This document shows positions 54,582 to 63,332 of a DNA stretch of 64,000 bases, piece by piece. The notes beneath the pieces are model-generated. The model had not been told where the DNA came from. It saw nothing but the letters and a program-made list of their open reading frames with translations, and searched no databases. Source of the stretch: Anaerolineaceae bacterium (GTDB lineage: Bacteria > Chloroflexota > Anaerolineae > Aggregatilineales > Phototrophicaceae); assembly GCA_007693385.1 (NCBI GenBank), contig REDR01000028.1, positions 62,001-126,000 of the forward strand, given 5' to 3'. Positions within the stretch are counted from its first letter, which is position 1; every line of letters begins with the position of its first letter. A program made the position numbers and the translations under genes.

Positions 54582-54902
54582 ATGGATTTACTGACTTGGA
54601 TTTATGCGCTGTGCGCGTTGACCGGTGGCGCGTCCCTGCTGATATTGGCGGGGCGGGCATTCCCGATCATCACCGATCTGCCACCAGCCGGACGGCAAGC
54701 CATCCTCAACCGAATGCTATTGGCGTCGGCGCTGGTATCGTTCGGCAGTATCGGCCTGCTAGCCGTCGGCCTGTTCGACTTCGACGCGCCCCACAGCTTA
54801 CTGAGCGCGGCATTCTTCGCGCTATTGTTCACGCGCACATCATTTGCGACGCTCAAATGGATGTTACAGCGCAAAATATCACAGGAAAGGGACGCCCCAT
54901 GA
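54582..54902 (+). CDS. Small hypothetical membrane protein
   Basis: A 106-residue protein with three hydrophobic segments (about 5-24, 46-66 and 72-92) and a basic/acidic C-terminus. A GGAGG (54565-54569) lies 12 nt before the ATG; a GAGAAG is nearer. Its last bases overlap the ATG of the next gene (ATGA), so the two are coupled. No family was recognised. Confidence 0.65.
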   Translation: MDLLTWIYALCALTGGASLLILAGRAFPIITDLPPAGRQAILNRMLLASALVSFGSIGLLAVGLFDFDAPHSLLSAAFFALLFTRTSFATLKWMLQRKISQERDAP

Positions 54903-55855
54903 CCGCCTACCCGCCCATCCGCTTGCCCCTCATCGGGCTATATGCCGATCTGGAATCGCTGTTCGAGACGCGGGACGTGCGCCCGTGCCAGCAAGCGCTG
55001 GTACAACTCGGCCCGCAATACAGCCAGCAAGGAGTCGTATCGCTCAAAGACTTCCCGACGGTGCTCTATTTCCCCGACAAGCGCACGTTCAATCATTTTC
55101 TGGACGACATGAAGAAGGGCGGATGCACCATCCGCCGCGACGCCGCGCCCAGTGGCTACGGCAAACGCGCCACCCTGCGCGATGAGGTCAGCGCGGAGGG
55201 CTATTTCTCCGGCGACGGGGGGCTAGACATCGCCATCGGCTTTCAACTGATCCCGGAGCCGGAACTGGACGGCGTGCTATTCGAGAATATGTTGCCGCAG
55301 AAAAACGCGCCCGACCAGCTCATCAAGCTGATTTATCGCTATGTGGCGCGGGCGTGCGTGCGCGGCGTGGACGGCATCCCGCTAACCGGCTTCTATGTCG
55401 CGCTCGGCCTGCTGGATTTCAACCGGCAAGCACAGGCCGCCCGCCCCGAAGGACAGAACCAGATTTTCACGGTGTTTGACCGCATCTTCGACATGATAGA
55501 CCGCGCCTTCGCCGGTGGTAGCGGGCAGGACTTCGCAACGATGGCGACCAACATCACACCGGCGATGGCCGACGCCATCGGCCGCGCCACGCAAGCCGCG
55601 TTCGATGACGCGCTCGGCGGGCAGACGCGCATCGAAGAGCCGCCGGTCAATATCCGCGTCCGCTTTCCGATGGACGAGCGCGAAGCGGTGACGCCGGTCT
55701 TTACCGCTAGCGGCGGGACGGTGGAAGATGAGACGCACGACGGCACATTCTGGACGCTGACCGGCACGATTCCGGCCAGCGCCTTTCACACTGATCCTTC
55801 GCTACTGGCGGAGAAGCTCCGCGAAACCGGCGCCACCGTCGAAATCAAAGATTGA
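54899..55855 (+). CDS. Hypothetical soluble protein
   Basis: A 318-residue protein of unknown function, start at the ATG overlapping the previous stop and preceded by GGAAAGGG. The longer frame from 54473 only reads through the neighbouring gene. There is no signal peptide or membrane segment. Features seen: an N-terminal region with LPLIGLYADLESLFETRDVRP, a central hydrophobic helix region around LIKLIYRYVARACVRG, and a C-terminal alpha/beta part. An amylosucrase gene follows 30 bp downstream, possibly cotranscribed. Confidence 0.65.
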   Translation: MTAYPPIRLPLIGLYADLESLFETRDVRPCQQALVQLGPQYSQQGVVSLKDFPTVLYFPDKRTFNHFLDDMKKGGCTIRRDAAPSGYGKRATLRDEVSAEGYFSGDGGLDIAIGFQLIPEPELDGVLFENMLPQKNAPDQLIKLIYRYVARACVRGVDGIPLTGFYVALGLLDFNRQAQAARPEGQNQIFTVFDRIFDMIDRAFAGGSGQDFATMATNITPAMADAIGRATQAAFDDALGGQTRIEEPPVNIRVRFPMDEREAVTPVFTASGGTVEDETHDGTFWTLTGTIPASAFHTDPSLLAEKLRETGATVEIKD

Positions 55856-55885
55856 ATTGTCACGCATAGAAAGGGCACAACCAAC

Positions 55886-57808
55886 ATGAATGACTGGGCA
55901 CAACAGGCCGCCGAACTCACCATCACGCGCCTTCTGCCGCGCCTTGAGCCACTGCTGAAAGACGACGCGCACCGCGAAGGCTTCATGCGCCGCCTGCACA
56001 TGCACCTGCCGCGTGCGCTGTGGCATCTGCACCGCATCTACGGCGATCAATTCGATTTCTTCTACCATCTGGAGCAGTTGCTACACACCGCCGCCAGTTA
56101 TCACGGCGAACGCCGCGAGGCGCTCAAGCAGTTGGATGCACAACGCGAAGCCGATCCGCTATGGTTCAAGCGCGAGGACGCGATAGGGGCGGTGTGCTAC
56201 GTCGATCTGTTCGCCGGTGATCTGCGCCGCCTGCACGATAAAATAGACTACTTCAAATCGCTGAAAATCCGCTACCTGCATCTGATGCCGCTATTCATGA
56301 CGCCGGAAGGCAACAGCGACGGCGGCTATGCTATCAGCGACTTCCGGCAGGTGCACCCCGATCTCGGCACGATGGACGACCTGCGCGAGCTGACCGACGC
56401 GCTACGCGCCGAGAATATCAGCGTCGTGCTGGATTTCGTGTTCAATCACACATCCGACGAGCATATCTGGGCACGCAAAGCGCTAGAAGGCGATCCGCAT
56501 TACAAGCGCTTTTTCTATATGTTTCCGGATCGCACCATCCCCGACCAGTACGAGCTGAACCTGCGCGAAATCTTCCCGGAGCAAGCGCCGGGCTGTTTCA
56601 CCTACCGCGCCGAAGTCGATCAATGGGTGTGGACGACGTTCAATAACTTCCAGTGGGATTTGAACTACGGCAATCCTGACGTATTCAACGCCATGCTCGG
56701 CGAGATGCTGTTTCTAGCGAATCAAGGCGTGGAGGTGTTGCGGTTGGATGCCGTCGCGTTCATCTGGAAACAGATGGGGACGCCGTGCGAGAACCTGCCG
56801 CAGGTACACGACATCATTCGCGGCCTGAACGCGATGGTACGCATCGCCGCGCCCGCCATGCTATTCAAGTCCGAAGCTATCGTGCATCCCGATGATGTCG
56901 CCAGTTATATCGACTGGGACGAAGCGCCGATCAGCTACAACCCGACGATGATGGCGCTCCTGTGGGAAGCGCTGGCGACCCGTCAGGTCGGGCTATTGCG
57001 CCATTCCATGACCAAGCGCTATGAATTGCCGCCGGATTCCGCGTGGGTGAATTACGTGCGCGTGCATGACGACATCGGCTGGTCATTCGCCGATGAGGAC
57101 GCCGCCGAGCTAGGCATCAACGGCTTCGATCATCGCCAATTCCTCAATCAATTCTACACCGGACGTTTCGACGGCAGTTTCGCCAGTGGTCTACCGTTCA
57201 ACTACAATCCGATCAATCGCGATATGCGAATCAGCGGCATGTGTGCGTCGCTGGCCGGACTGGAACGGGCGGAAGAATCCGGCGACGCCGAGCAGATCGA
57301 CCACGCCATCAAGCGCGTCATCCTGCTCTATAGCGTGATTATCGCGGCGGGCGGCATCCCGTTGATCTATCTCGGCGACGAGATCGCCATGCTCAACGAT
57401 TACAGCTACCGCGATGATCCGGTCAAGGCTGATGATAGCCGCTGGGTGCATCGCCCGCGCTTCGACTGGGAACGCGCCGCCGGACGCCACGACACCGCCA
57501 CCGCGCAAGGCCGCGTATTCACCGCCATCCGCGACCTGATCGACGCCCGCCGCGCCCATCCCGCCTTCAGCGATCACAGCACGCTATTCTTCGATACGCA
57601 AAACGAGAGCGTGCTGGGCTTCGTCCGCAATCACCGCGCTATGATCCTGTGCAACTTCAGCGAGCAACCGCAAAAACTGCGCCGTGACGTGCTGGCCGCC
57701 TACTGGAATATCCCGACCGCCACCCGCGATCTGTTGACAGGGGAGGCGTTCAAAATACCGAATCTGTTCACACTCGCGCCTTATGATTTCCTATGGTTGG
57801 CCGATTGA
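55886..57808 (+). CDS. Amylosucrase (GH13)
   Basis: This 640-residue enzyme makes an alpha-1,4-glucan (amylose-like) from sucrose with release of fructose. The helical N-terminal domain (about 1-95), the TIM barrel and the C-terminal beta domain are in the order found in Neisseria amylosucrase (about 636 residues). Active-site motifs: LRLDAVAF with nucleophile Asp288, FKSEAIVHP with acid/base Glu330, VRVHDDIGW with His394 and Asp395. These align with the known Asp/Glu/Asp triad with an offset of about two residues. AAAGGG lies 10 nt before the ATG. Sucrose hydrolase or trehalulose-forming relatives cannot be excluded by eye. No signal peptide: cytoplasmic. Confidence 0.9.
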   Translation: MNDWAQQAAELTITRLLPRLEPLLKDDAHREGFMRRLHMHLPRALWHLHRIYGDQFDFFYHLEQLLHTAASYHGERREALKQLDAQREADPLWFKREDAIGAVCYVDLFAGDLRRLHDKIDYFKSLKIRYLHLMPLFMTPEGNSDGGYAISDFRQVHPDLGTMDDLRELTDALRAENISVVLDFVFNHTSDEHIWARKALEGDPHYKRFFYMFPDRTIPDQYELNLREIFPEQAPGCFTYRAEVDQWVWTTFNNFQWDLNYGNPDVFNAMLGEMLFLANQGVEVLRLDAVAFIWKQMGTPCENLPQVHDIIRGLNAMVRIAAPAMLFKSEAIVHPDDVASYIDWDEAPISYNPTMMALLWEALATRQVGLLRHSMTKRYELPPDSAWVNYVRVHDDIGWSFADEDAAELGINGFDHRQFLNQFYTGRFDGSFASGLPFNYNPINRDMRISGMCASLAGLERAEESGDAEQIDHAIKRVILLYSVIIAAGGIPLIYLGDEIAMLNDYSYRDDPVKADDSRWVHRPRFDWERAAGRHDTATAQGRVFTAIRDLIDARRAHPAFSDHSTLFFDTQNESVLGFVRNHRAMILCNFSEQPQKLRRDVLAAYWNIPTATRDLLTGEAFKIPNLFTLAPYDFLWLAD

Positions 57809-57823
57809 TGCGCGGTCGTGCGG

Positions 57824-57847
57824 CCGGCAATGTATATACATTGCCGG
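57824..57847. repeat. Perfect 24-bp palindrome
   Basis: CCGGCAATGTAT followed by ATACATTGCCGG, a perfect dyad 16 bp after the amylosucrase stop. It does not belong to the two dispersed families. Without a T run it is an unusual terminator; it may be an operator. Confidence 0.65.
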
Positions 57848-57888
57848 TAATCTGAATTGCGCCGCTGATCGCCGCGCTGTCCAATTGC

Positions 57889-57918
57889 TTGACAACCCTA
57901 TTCAAACTGAATTATGCT
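57889..57918 (+). promoter_or_regulatory. Promoter of the unknown gene at 57968
   Basis: A perfect TTGACA (57889-57894), 18-nt spacer, then TATGCT (57913-57918, 4 of 6). Confidence 0.55.
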
Positions 57919-57967
57919 CATATTGATATGTAAAACAGAAGATAATCGGAACTAAGGACGAACAACT

Positions 57968-58414
57968 ATGACGGATCAAGACGCGACGAACCATCTACAA
58001 ATACCGGTCAACGTATGGGTCGAGCTACACGCCGACGACCGCGACGCCCGCGATGTGCTGGTCAAAATGGAGGACGGCAACCTCTATACATCCGTCTTCG
58101 TGACGCCGAGCTACATCACGCGCCAGATGGAACTGACATTTGAATTCAGCAAGCACATTGAGGACACCATCCCCGCACGTTTTTGTACGCTGGATGTGCC
58201 CCACATCGTCGTCGAGTCCCTCAACCGTGAGGCCATCGAAGACACCATCGACAACCTGCTGGCGATGGGCTTATTCGGTAGCGCCTTCACACAGGTAACA
58301 GACCCGCCCGAAGACCCCGCCAACAGCCAGCCGACAACTAGCAACGGCGGCACCCGCGCCACACAGGAAGTCGCGGCTGTCGTCCTGTCGGATGTCCTCG
58401 TCGTGGAAGATTAG
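57968..58414 (+). CDS. Hypothetical acidic protein
   Basis: A 148-residue protein of unknown function. AAGGA lies 8 nt before the ATG and a recognisable promoter lies upstream. The N-terminal 105 residues look like a folded beta/alpha domain (VNVWVELHADDRDARDVLVKMEDGN..., LTFEFSKHIEDTIPARFCTLDVP). The last 35 residues are Asn/Thr/Pro-rich and then hydrophobic-acidic. Single gene between amylosucrase and thrS. Confidence 0.65.
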   Translation: MTDQDATNHLQIPVNVWVELHADDRDARDVLVKMEDGNLYTSVFVTPSYITRQMELTFEFSKHIEDTIPARFCTLDVPHIVVESLNREAIEDTIDNLLAMGLFGSAFTQVTDPPEDPANSQPTTSNGGTRATQEVAAVVLSDVLVVED

Positions 58415-58639
58415 CTCGCGCTACAGATCGCCAGCACATCATCCCAACAAATAGCGCCCGATACACGCGCAAAAACACGGGGACACACGATCTATTCACG
58501 ATCCTGTGATGCCGGAGCGTTTTTGGCGTGTTTTCGTTTTGCGGTTGAACATCATCCCGCCACACGCCATAATTGCCAGCAGAAGCGGCCAAGCCCGCCC
58601 AATCCTAAAATCAGACGCAAAACAACACACGGAGTAATC

Positions 58640-60445
58640 ATGTCCGCACAATCCTATCAAGACAGCGAACTGTACCGCATCCGCCACAGCCTCGCGCATG
58701 TGATGGCCGAAGCGGTGTTAGAGCGCTTTCCGGGCGCGAAAATCGCCATCGGCCCGCCCATCGAAGACGGCTTCTATTACGATTTCGATCTGCCGCAAGC
58801 CCCCACAGACGACGATCTGAAGTGGATCGAGAAGCGCATGAAGAAGATCATCGGCGGCAATCACGCCTTTGAACAGCAGGAGATCAGCGCCGAAGACGCC
58901 CGCCAGCTTTTCAAAGACCAGCCCTATAAGCTGGAATTGATTGATGATCTGGTCAACGGGCGCGTCGATGAAAACGGCGAGCAAATCGCCGAACCCGCCG
59001 AAACGCTCACCATCTACACGCAGAATAAATTCGTCGATCTGTGTCGCGGCCCGCACGTCGAAAGCACGAAAAACCTGAACGCCAACGCTTTCAGCATCCG
59101 CCATCGTCCGGTAGCCGGTGCGTACTGGCGCGGCGACGAGAAGCGCGAGCAACTGACGCGCATCTACGGCACGGCATGGCCGACGCCCGACGAGTTAAAA
59201 GACTACCTGCACCAGCTCGAAGAAGCCCGCAAGCGCGATCATCGCGTGCTGGGCGAACAACTCGACCTGTTCATCATTGATCCGCTTGTCGGCAAAGGCT
59301 TGCCGCTGTGGAAGCCCAACGGCGCTATCCTGCGCGATACGCTGGAACGCTGGTTGCGGCAATTGCAGATTGATAGCGGCTATCAGCCGGTCATCTCGCC
59401 CCACATCGGCAATCTGGAGCTATACAAGACATCCGGCCATTACCCGTACTACAAAGAGAGCCAGTACACGCCGGTTGATGTCGATGAGGAGAAATATCTC
59501 ATCAAGCCGATGAACTGCCCGCATCACATCATGATCTACAAGAATGACCTGCGGAGCTACCGCGATCTGCCGGTGCGCTTCGCGGAATTCGGCACGGTGT
59601 ACCGCTACGAGAAATCCGGCCAGCTTAGCGGGTTGGTGCGCGTGCGCGGCTTCACGCAGGACGACGCCCACATCTTCGTCACGCCGGATCAACTGCTCGA
59701 TGAATTCAAAGGCGTGGTGAAGCTATTCCAGACGGTATTCGACACGCTCGGCATGACCGACTTCCGCGCCCGCGTCGGCATACGCGGCGAAGGCGACAAA
59801 TATCAGGGCAGTGATGATCTATGGCAGAAAGCGACGGACGCCATCCTCGCCGCCTGTCAGGACTTGAACCTGAATCACACCGTCGAAGAAGGGGAGGCCG
59901 CCTTCTACGGCCCGAAGCTCGATTTCGTCCTGCGCGACGCGCTCAAGCGCGAATGGCAACTCGGCACGGTACAGGTCGATTACAACCTGCCAGAACGCTT
60001 TGAACTGGAATACGTCGGCGAAGATAACGCCCGCCATCGTCCGGTGATGATCCATCGCGCCCTGTTCGGCAGTGTGGAGCGCTTCGTCGGCATCCTGATA
60101 GAGCATTTCGCCGGTAAATTCCCCGCGTGGCTCGCGCCGGTGCAGGCGATGGTGATTCCGGTGGCCGATGGGCACAACGAATACGCGCACAGCATCGCCG
60201 CCGAACTGCGCGAAGCCGGTCTGCGCGTCGGCGTGGATGATGGCAAAGGCCGCATGAACAAGAAAATCCGTGAGGCGCGGGGATTGCACATCCCCTATAT
60301 GCTGATCGTCGGCGATAAAGACATCGAGGCCGGCACGGTCAGCGTGCGCCTACGCACCGACGAAGACCTCGGCGCTCTGCCCCGCGCAGACTTCAAGGCG
60401 CTTCTACTAGAGAAAGACCGCACCCGCGCCCTAGAGTTGGCGTAA
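58640..60445 (+). CDS. thrS: Threonyl-tRNA synthetase lacking the TGS domain
   Basis: This 601-residue enzyme charges tRNA-Thr. Start at 58640: GGAG lies 5 nt upstream; the longer frame from 58523 is not supported. The protein begins almost at once with the editing domain (HSLAH near residues 16-20, CRGPH near 141-145), so the usual 60-residue N-terminal TGS domain is absent. The class II core has motif 1, the zinc/catalytic residues in MNCPHH, in DDAHIF and in MIHRALFGSVERF, and a C-terminal anticodon-binding domain (about 505-601). Editing residues are present, so proofreading of Ser-tRNA-Thr should be kept. Confidence 0.96.
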   Translation: MSAQSYQDSELYRIRHSLAHVMAEAVLERFPGAKIAIGPPIEDGFYYDFDLPQAPTDDDLKWIEKRMKKIIGGNHAFEQQEISAEDARQLFKDQPYKLELIDDLVNGRVDENGEQIAEPAETLTIYTQNKFVDLCRGPHVESTKNLNANAFSIRHRPVAGAYWRGDEKREQLTRIYGTAWPTPDELKDYLHQLEEARKRDHRVLGEQLDLFIIDPLVGKGLPLWKPNGAILRDTLERWLRQLQIDSGYQPVISPHIGNLELYKTSGHYPYYKESQYTPVDVDEEKYLIKPMNCPHHIMIYKNDLRSYRDLPVRFAEFGTVYRYEKSGQLSGLVRVRGFTQDDAHIFVTPDQLLDEFKGVVKLFQTVFDTLGMTDFRARVGIRGEGDKYQGSDDLWQKATDAILAACQDLNLNHTVEEGEAAFYGPKLDFVLRDALKREWQLGTVQVDYNLPERFELEYVGEDNARHRPVMIHRALFGSVERFVGILIEHFAGKFPAWLAPVQAMVIPVADGHNEYAHSIAAELREAGLRVGVDDGKGRMNKKIREARGLHIPYMLIVGDKDIEAGTVSVRLRTDEDLGALPRADFKALLLEKDRTRALELA

Positions 60446-60461
60446 TCAGCCGTATAAACGA

Positions 60462-60521
60462 TTTGGTGTCACCTTTTTTGAAAGGGTTTTTGTCACCTTT
60501 TTGAAAAAAGGTGACACCAAA
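60462..60521. terminator. Long bidirectional terminator between thrS and the YfhO-like gene
   Basis: TTTGGTGTCACCTTTTTT (60462-60479) pairs perfectly over 18 bp with 60504-60521. The 24-nt loop contains a second partial copy (GTCACCTTTTT at 60492-60502) that could pair with the same right arm. Both neighbours end here (thrS + at 60445, YfhO-like - at 60549). Confidence 0.85.
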
Positions 60522-60548
60522 AACTTTTGGCAGGGTTTTTGAGAGGAT

Positions 60549-63329
60549 TCAAAAGTCTTTTTTGGTTCTTCTTTCTACAGAAAAAAGAACGAAGAAAACA
60601 AAGAGAATCACTGCCGGAAACACCCCCCACGCGATCAACATCAGCCACCACAGATAATCGATGTCATACGTGAACACCACGACGCTATCGCCCGCCGGTA
60701 TCGCCACCGCCCGAAACGCGACATCCGCCCGCAATACCTCAGCCGATTCGCCGTTCACCGTCACCGACCATCCGGGATAGAAAGAGTCCGTCAAGACCAG
60801 ATAAGACCGCTCCTGACGTGCCCTGACCGCAATTTCCACCCGCGTATCATCGTAGGCCACTACCTGCGCCCGCCCGCCTACCGCCCGCATATTGAACGGC
60901 GCGGCGTCTTCCGCGTCGGCCATGTACGGCTGATGAATCACGGTATGCACCGCCGGATCGTAGCGCGACGAGCGCATGATGTTCAGCGCCCGCGCCGTAC
61001 CCGCCCACATCGAATCCGCGACGTACCACCCCGCATCGACCACGCGGGCGCGGGGTAGGGCGGTCTGATTTTCGTACAGCTTGACCTCCGCCGAGTAGAT
61101 GCGCCGCCAACCGTCCGGCGTCATCTGCCAGAAGTCGCCCGTCCGCGCATCGACCAGCGTCACCGCAACCACCACGACGCCGCCATCCGCCGCGCTCAGG
61201 CGCACCACATCCGGCGCGGTGAAATCCGATGCGGTGTATTGCATCAGTTGGAATGATTCAACCGACCGCGCCGACTCTGCGGGCGACAACGCGACATCAT
61301 CGAAATAGGCGGCAGGTAAAGAACATACGTTCTCATTTGTACAGATGTACAACAGGTGCAATTCATCCGCCGCGAATCCGTCATAGTTGCGGAACGTTGC
61401 GTCGCCCGCGTCTAGCGGCGTGCTGAACGCAGTATCGAAGAAAACGCCGGATTCGACCACATCATACACCTTATCCAGCAGGAGATAGCGCACCCCACTC
61501 AGATCAAGCCAGCGTCGCGGCGGGATGCACGCCCCGCGACAGTCCGGCAACGCCAGATATTCGCGCAAGCGTCCGTCGGTGGTGCGCGGCGCGTCCGGCG
61601 GCGTCAGCAATTCCGCGAACGCCGAATAGTAGATCGTCGGCAATACGCCACCGTCGAAGCCGTCCACCGTCGGGATGCCCCACGTCAGCGGCAGATTAGG
61701 CGCGGCGACTTCATTCAGCTTCACGGCGGTGAACGCATGATCCACCGCCACGCGCCCCATACCCCGCGCCGACCAGCGTTCGCGCAAGGTCGCCTCATCG
61801 CCCAGATCAAACGCCTGACGGCTGATGCTCAAGAAGCGTTGCGGCGCTGAGGATTGTTCGGCGGATTCCTCCGCGAAGGCGCGTAACTGCTGAATCGGGA
61901 AGCGCGGCTCACGGTACACCGCCGGATCAACCAGATCGTTATAAGGCAACGTCGCGGAAGCCAGCCACAACTCCGCGACGACGGCGAACACGATCACGGC
62001 GGAGATAGCCCGCGCCCGCGCCGACCACATCAGCACGCCAAACGCGATGAACGCGCCCGCCCACAGCGCCAGCGTCGGCAAAGTGGGCTGTGCTGGCTCT
62101 GTGATGCGTTCTGCGCCGCTTTCCGCCAGAAAAGATGCACCGGCCAGCACAGCGATCAAAAAGCCGTGAATCGCCAATATCGGAAGCGGACGCACGCGCC
62201 GCGCCATCAATGCGGCGGTACCCAGCGCCGCCAGCAGAGCGCCGCCCAGCGCGAACAGCGCCAACCACCGCGCCGGAACGCGGAACAGGTTAAAGCCCGG
62301 CGCACCGGCCAGCAATTCGTAATAAAGCGGGTTGTGCCGTCCCAGCGCAAGGAAGAAGCCCGCACCGGCGATTAACCCCCACGCTAGCCGCGCCCGTCCC
62401 GCACCAGCTATCACGCCGATCACCGCCAGCCCCAGACCGACCACGCCGAGATAGGCCACATATTCGCTGAACGGCTGACCGGCGGCGCTGGGGAGCAAGC
62501 CGCGCCCGATGATCGCCGGATCGAGCGAGAACGCGGTGGCTTCCTGCCGGTTCAGGCCGTCGCCGCGATTGGATACCGCGATCAATTCCTGCGTCGGGGC
62601 CAACTGCGGCAGGGCGATCACCACCGCGCCGAATGCCGCCACCGCCACCAGCGCCAACGGCTTTATCAGCGCCCGCGCACTATGTAACATAGTCTGACCG
62701 CCTTCATCGTGCAAATAGGGCAGACACAGCGCATACAATCCCAGCCCGACGCCCGATATAAACGCGGTCTGCGTGTGGCCGGTCAACAACTGCAATCCCC
62801 ACATCAAGCCCAATAGCGGCAGGTAACGCGCCGGACGCTTGTAAGCGACATGAAGCGTCAAGAACAGGAACGGCATCCACGCCAACCCCTGCAACTGGTT
62901 GATCTGCTCCGACTGTGCGCCGAAGTATCCGCCGAACGCGAAAACCACGCCGCCCACCAGTGCCGCCAATACCGGCACGCGCAGAGTCACCCGCGCCAGC
63001 CAGAACGCACCCAGCGCCGCCCACAGCGTATGCAATAGAATGCTGACGCGCACCGCGTCCGGCGCGGCGAGCGGGATCGTCAACCAGTTCGGCGGGTAAA
63101 ACGTCCCGATCTGGCTATTGGCGAGAAGCGGCACGCCCATGAACAGATCGGGCGACCATAGCGGCAATCGCCCGTCCAGCAGTGCCGCGTCGCGGGCGTC
63201 CCAGTACGGATAGAAGTAAGCGAACGTATCGCCGCGCCCCAATATCAAATCGGTGAACGTCAGCTTGTACAGGAAGCCCGCCGTCAACGCGACGAGCAAC
63301 AACGCGATCAGCCCGTGCCAGCGCCTCAT
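60549..63329 (-). CDS. YfhO-like large membrane protein
   Basis: This 926-residue polytopic protein has about 12 transmembrane helices in the first 470 residues, a large outside domain (about 475-885), and one or two helices at the C-terminus (IDYLWWLMLIAWGVFPAVILFVFFVLF). The first outside loop (DTFAYFYPYWDARDAALLDGRLPLWSPDLFMGVPLLANSQIGTFYPPNWL in pattern, about 33-80) has the Asp and Asn/Pro residues seen in YfhO/GT-C type glycosyltransferases. The late domain includes DSFYPGWSVTVNGE, a motif typical of YfhO proteins. YfhO is known in Gram-positives for glycosylating lipoteichoic acid; here the acceptor is unknown. It begins 3 bp after the glpD stop. Confidence 0.83.
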   Translation of the reverse strand: MRRWHGLIALLLVALTAGFLYKLTFTDLILGRGDTFAYFYPYWDARDAALLDGRLPLWSPDLFMGVPLLANSQIGTFYPPNWLTIPLAAPDAVRVSILLHTLWAALGAFWLARVTLRVPVLAALVGGVVFAFGGYFGAQSEQINQLQGLAWMPFLFLTLHVAYKRPARYLPLLGLMWGLQLLTGHTQTAFISGVGLGLYALCLPYLHDEGGQTMLHSARALIKPLALVAVAAFGAVVIALPQLAPTQELIAVSNRGDGLNRQEATAFSLDPAIIGRGLLPSAAGQPFSEYVAYLGVVGLGLAVIGVIAGAGRARLAWGLIAGAGFFLALGRHNPLYYELLAGAPGFNLFRVPARWLALFALGGALLAALGTAALMARRVRPLPILAIHGFLIAVLAGASFLAESGAERITEPAQPTLPTLALWAGAFIAFGVLMWSARARAISAVIVFAVVAELWLASATLPYNDLVDPAVYREPRFPIQQLRAFAEESAEQSSAPQRFLSISRQAFDLGDEATLRERWSARGMGRVAVDHAFTAVKLNEVAAPNLPLTWGIPTVDGFDGGVLPTIYYSAFAELLTPPDAPRTTDGRLREYLALPDCRGACIPPRRWLDLSGVRYLLLDKVYDVVESGVFFDTAFSTPLDAGDATFRNYDGFAADELHLLYICTNENVCSLPAAYFDDVALSPAESARSVESFQLMQYTASDFTAPDVVRLSAADGGVVVVAVTLVDARTGDFWQMTPDGWRRIYSAEVKLYENQTALPRARVVDAGWYVADSMWAGTARALNIMRSSRYDPAVHTVIHQPYMADAEDAAPFNMRAVGGRAQVVAYDDTRVEIAVRARQERSYLVLTDSFYPGWSVTVNGESAEVLRADVAFRAVAIPAGDSVVVFTYDIDYLWWLMLIAWGVFPAVILFVFFVLFSVERRTKKDF

Positions 63330-63332
63330 CGC

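Noticed and set aside
54473-54898. N-terminal extension of the 318-residue unknown protein
   Set aside because: It reads through the coding region of the small membrane protein in another frame; the ATG at 54899 has a good ribosome binding site and an ATGA overlap.
58523-58639. N-terminal extension of thrS as a TGS domain
   Set aside because: The 39 residues are too short for a TGS domain and lack its motifs; GGAG precedes the ATG at 58640.
58415-58639. T-box or other riboswitch before thrS
   Set aside because: No T-box sequence (such as the conserved AGGGTGGNACCGCG core) and no strong terminator/antiterminator pair were found in this gap.
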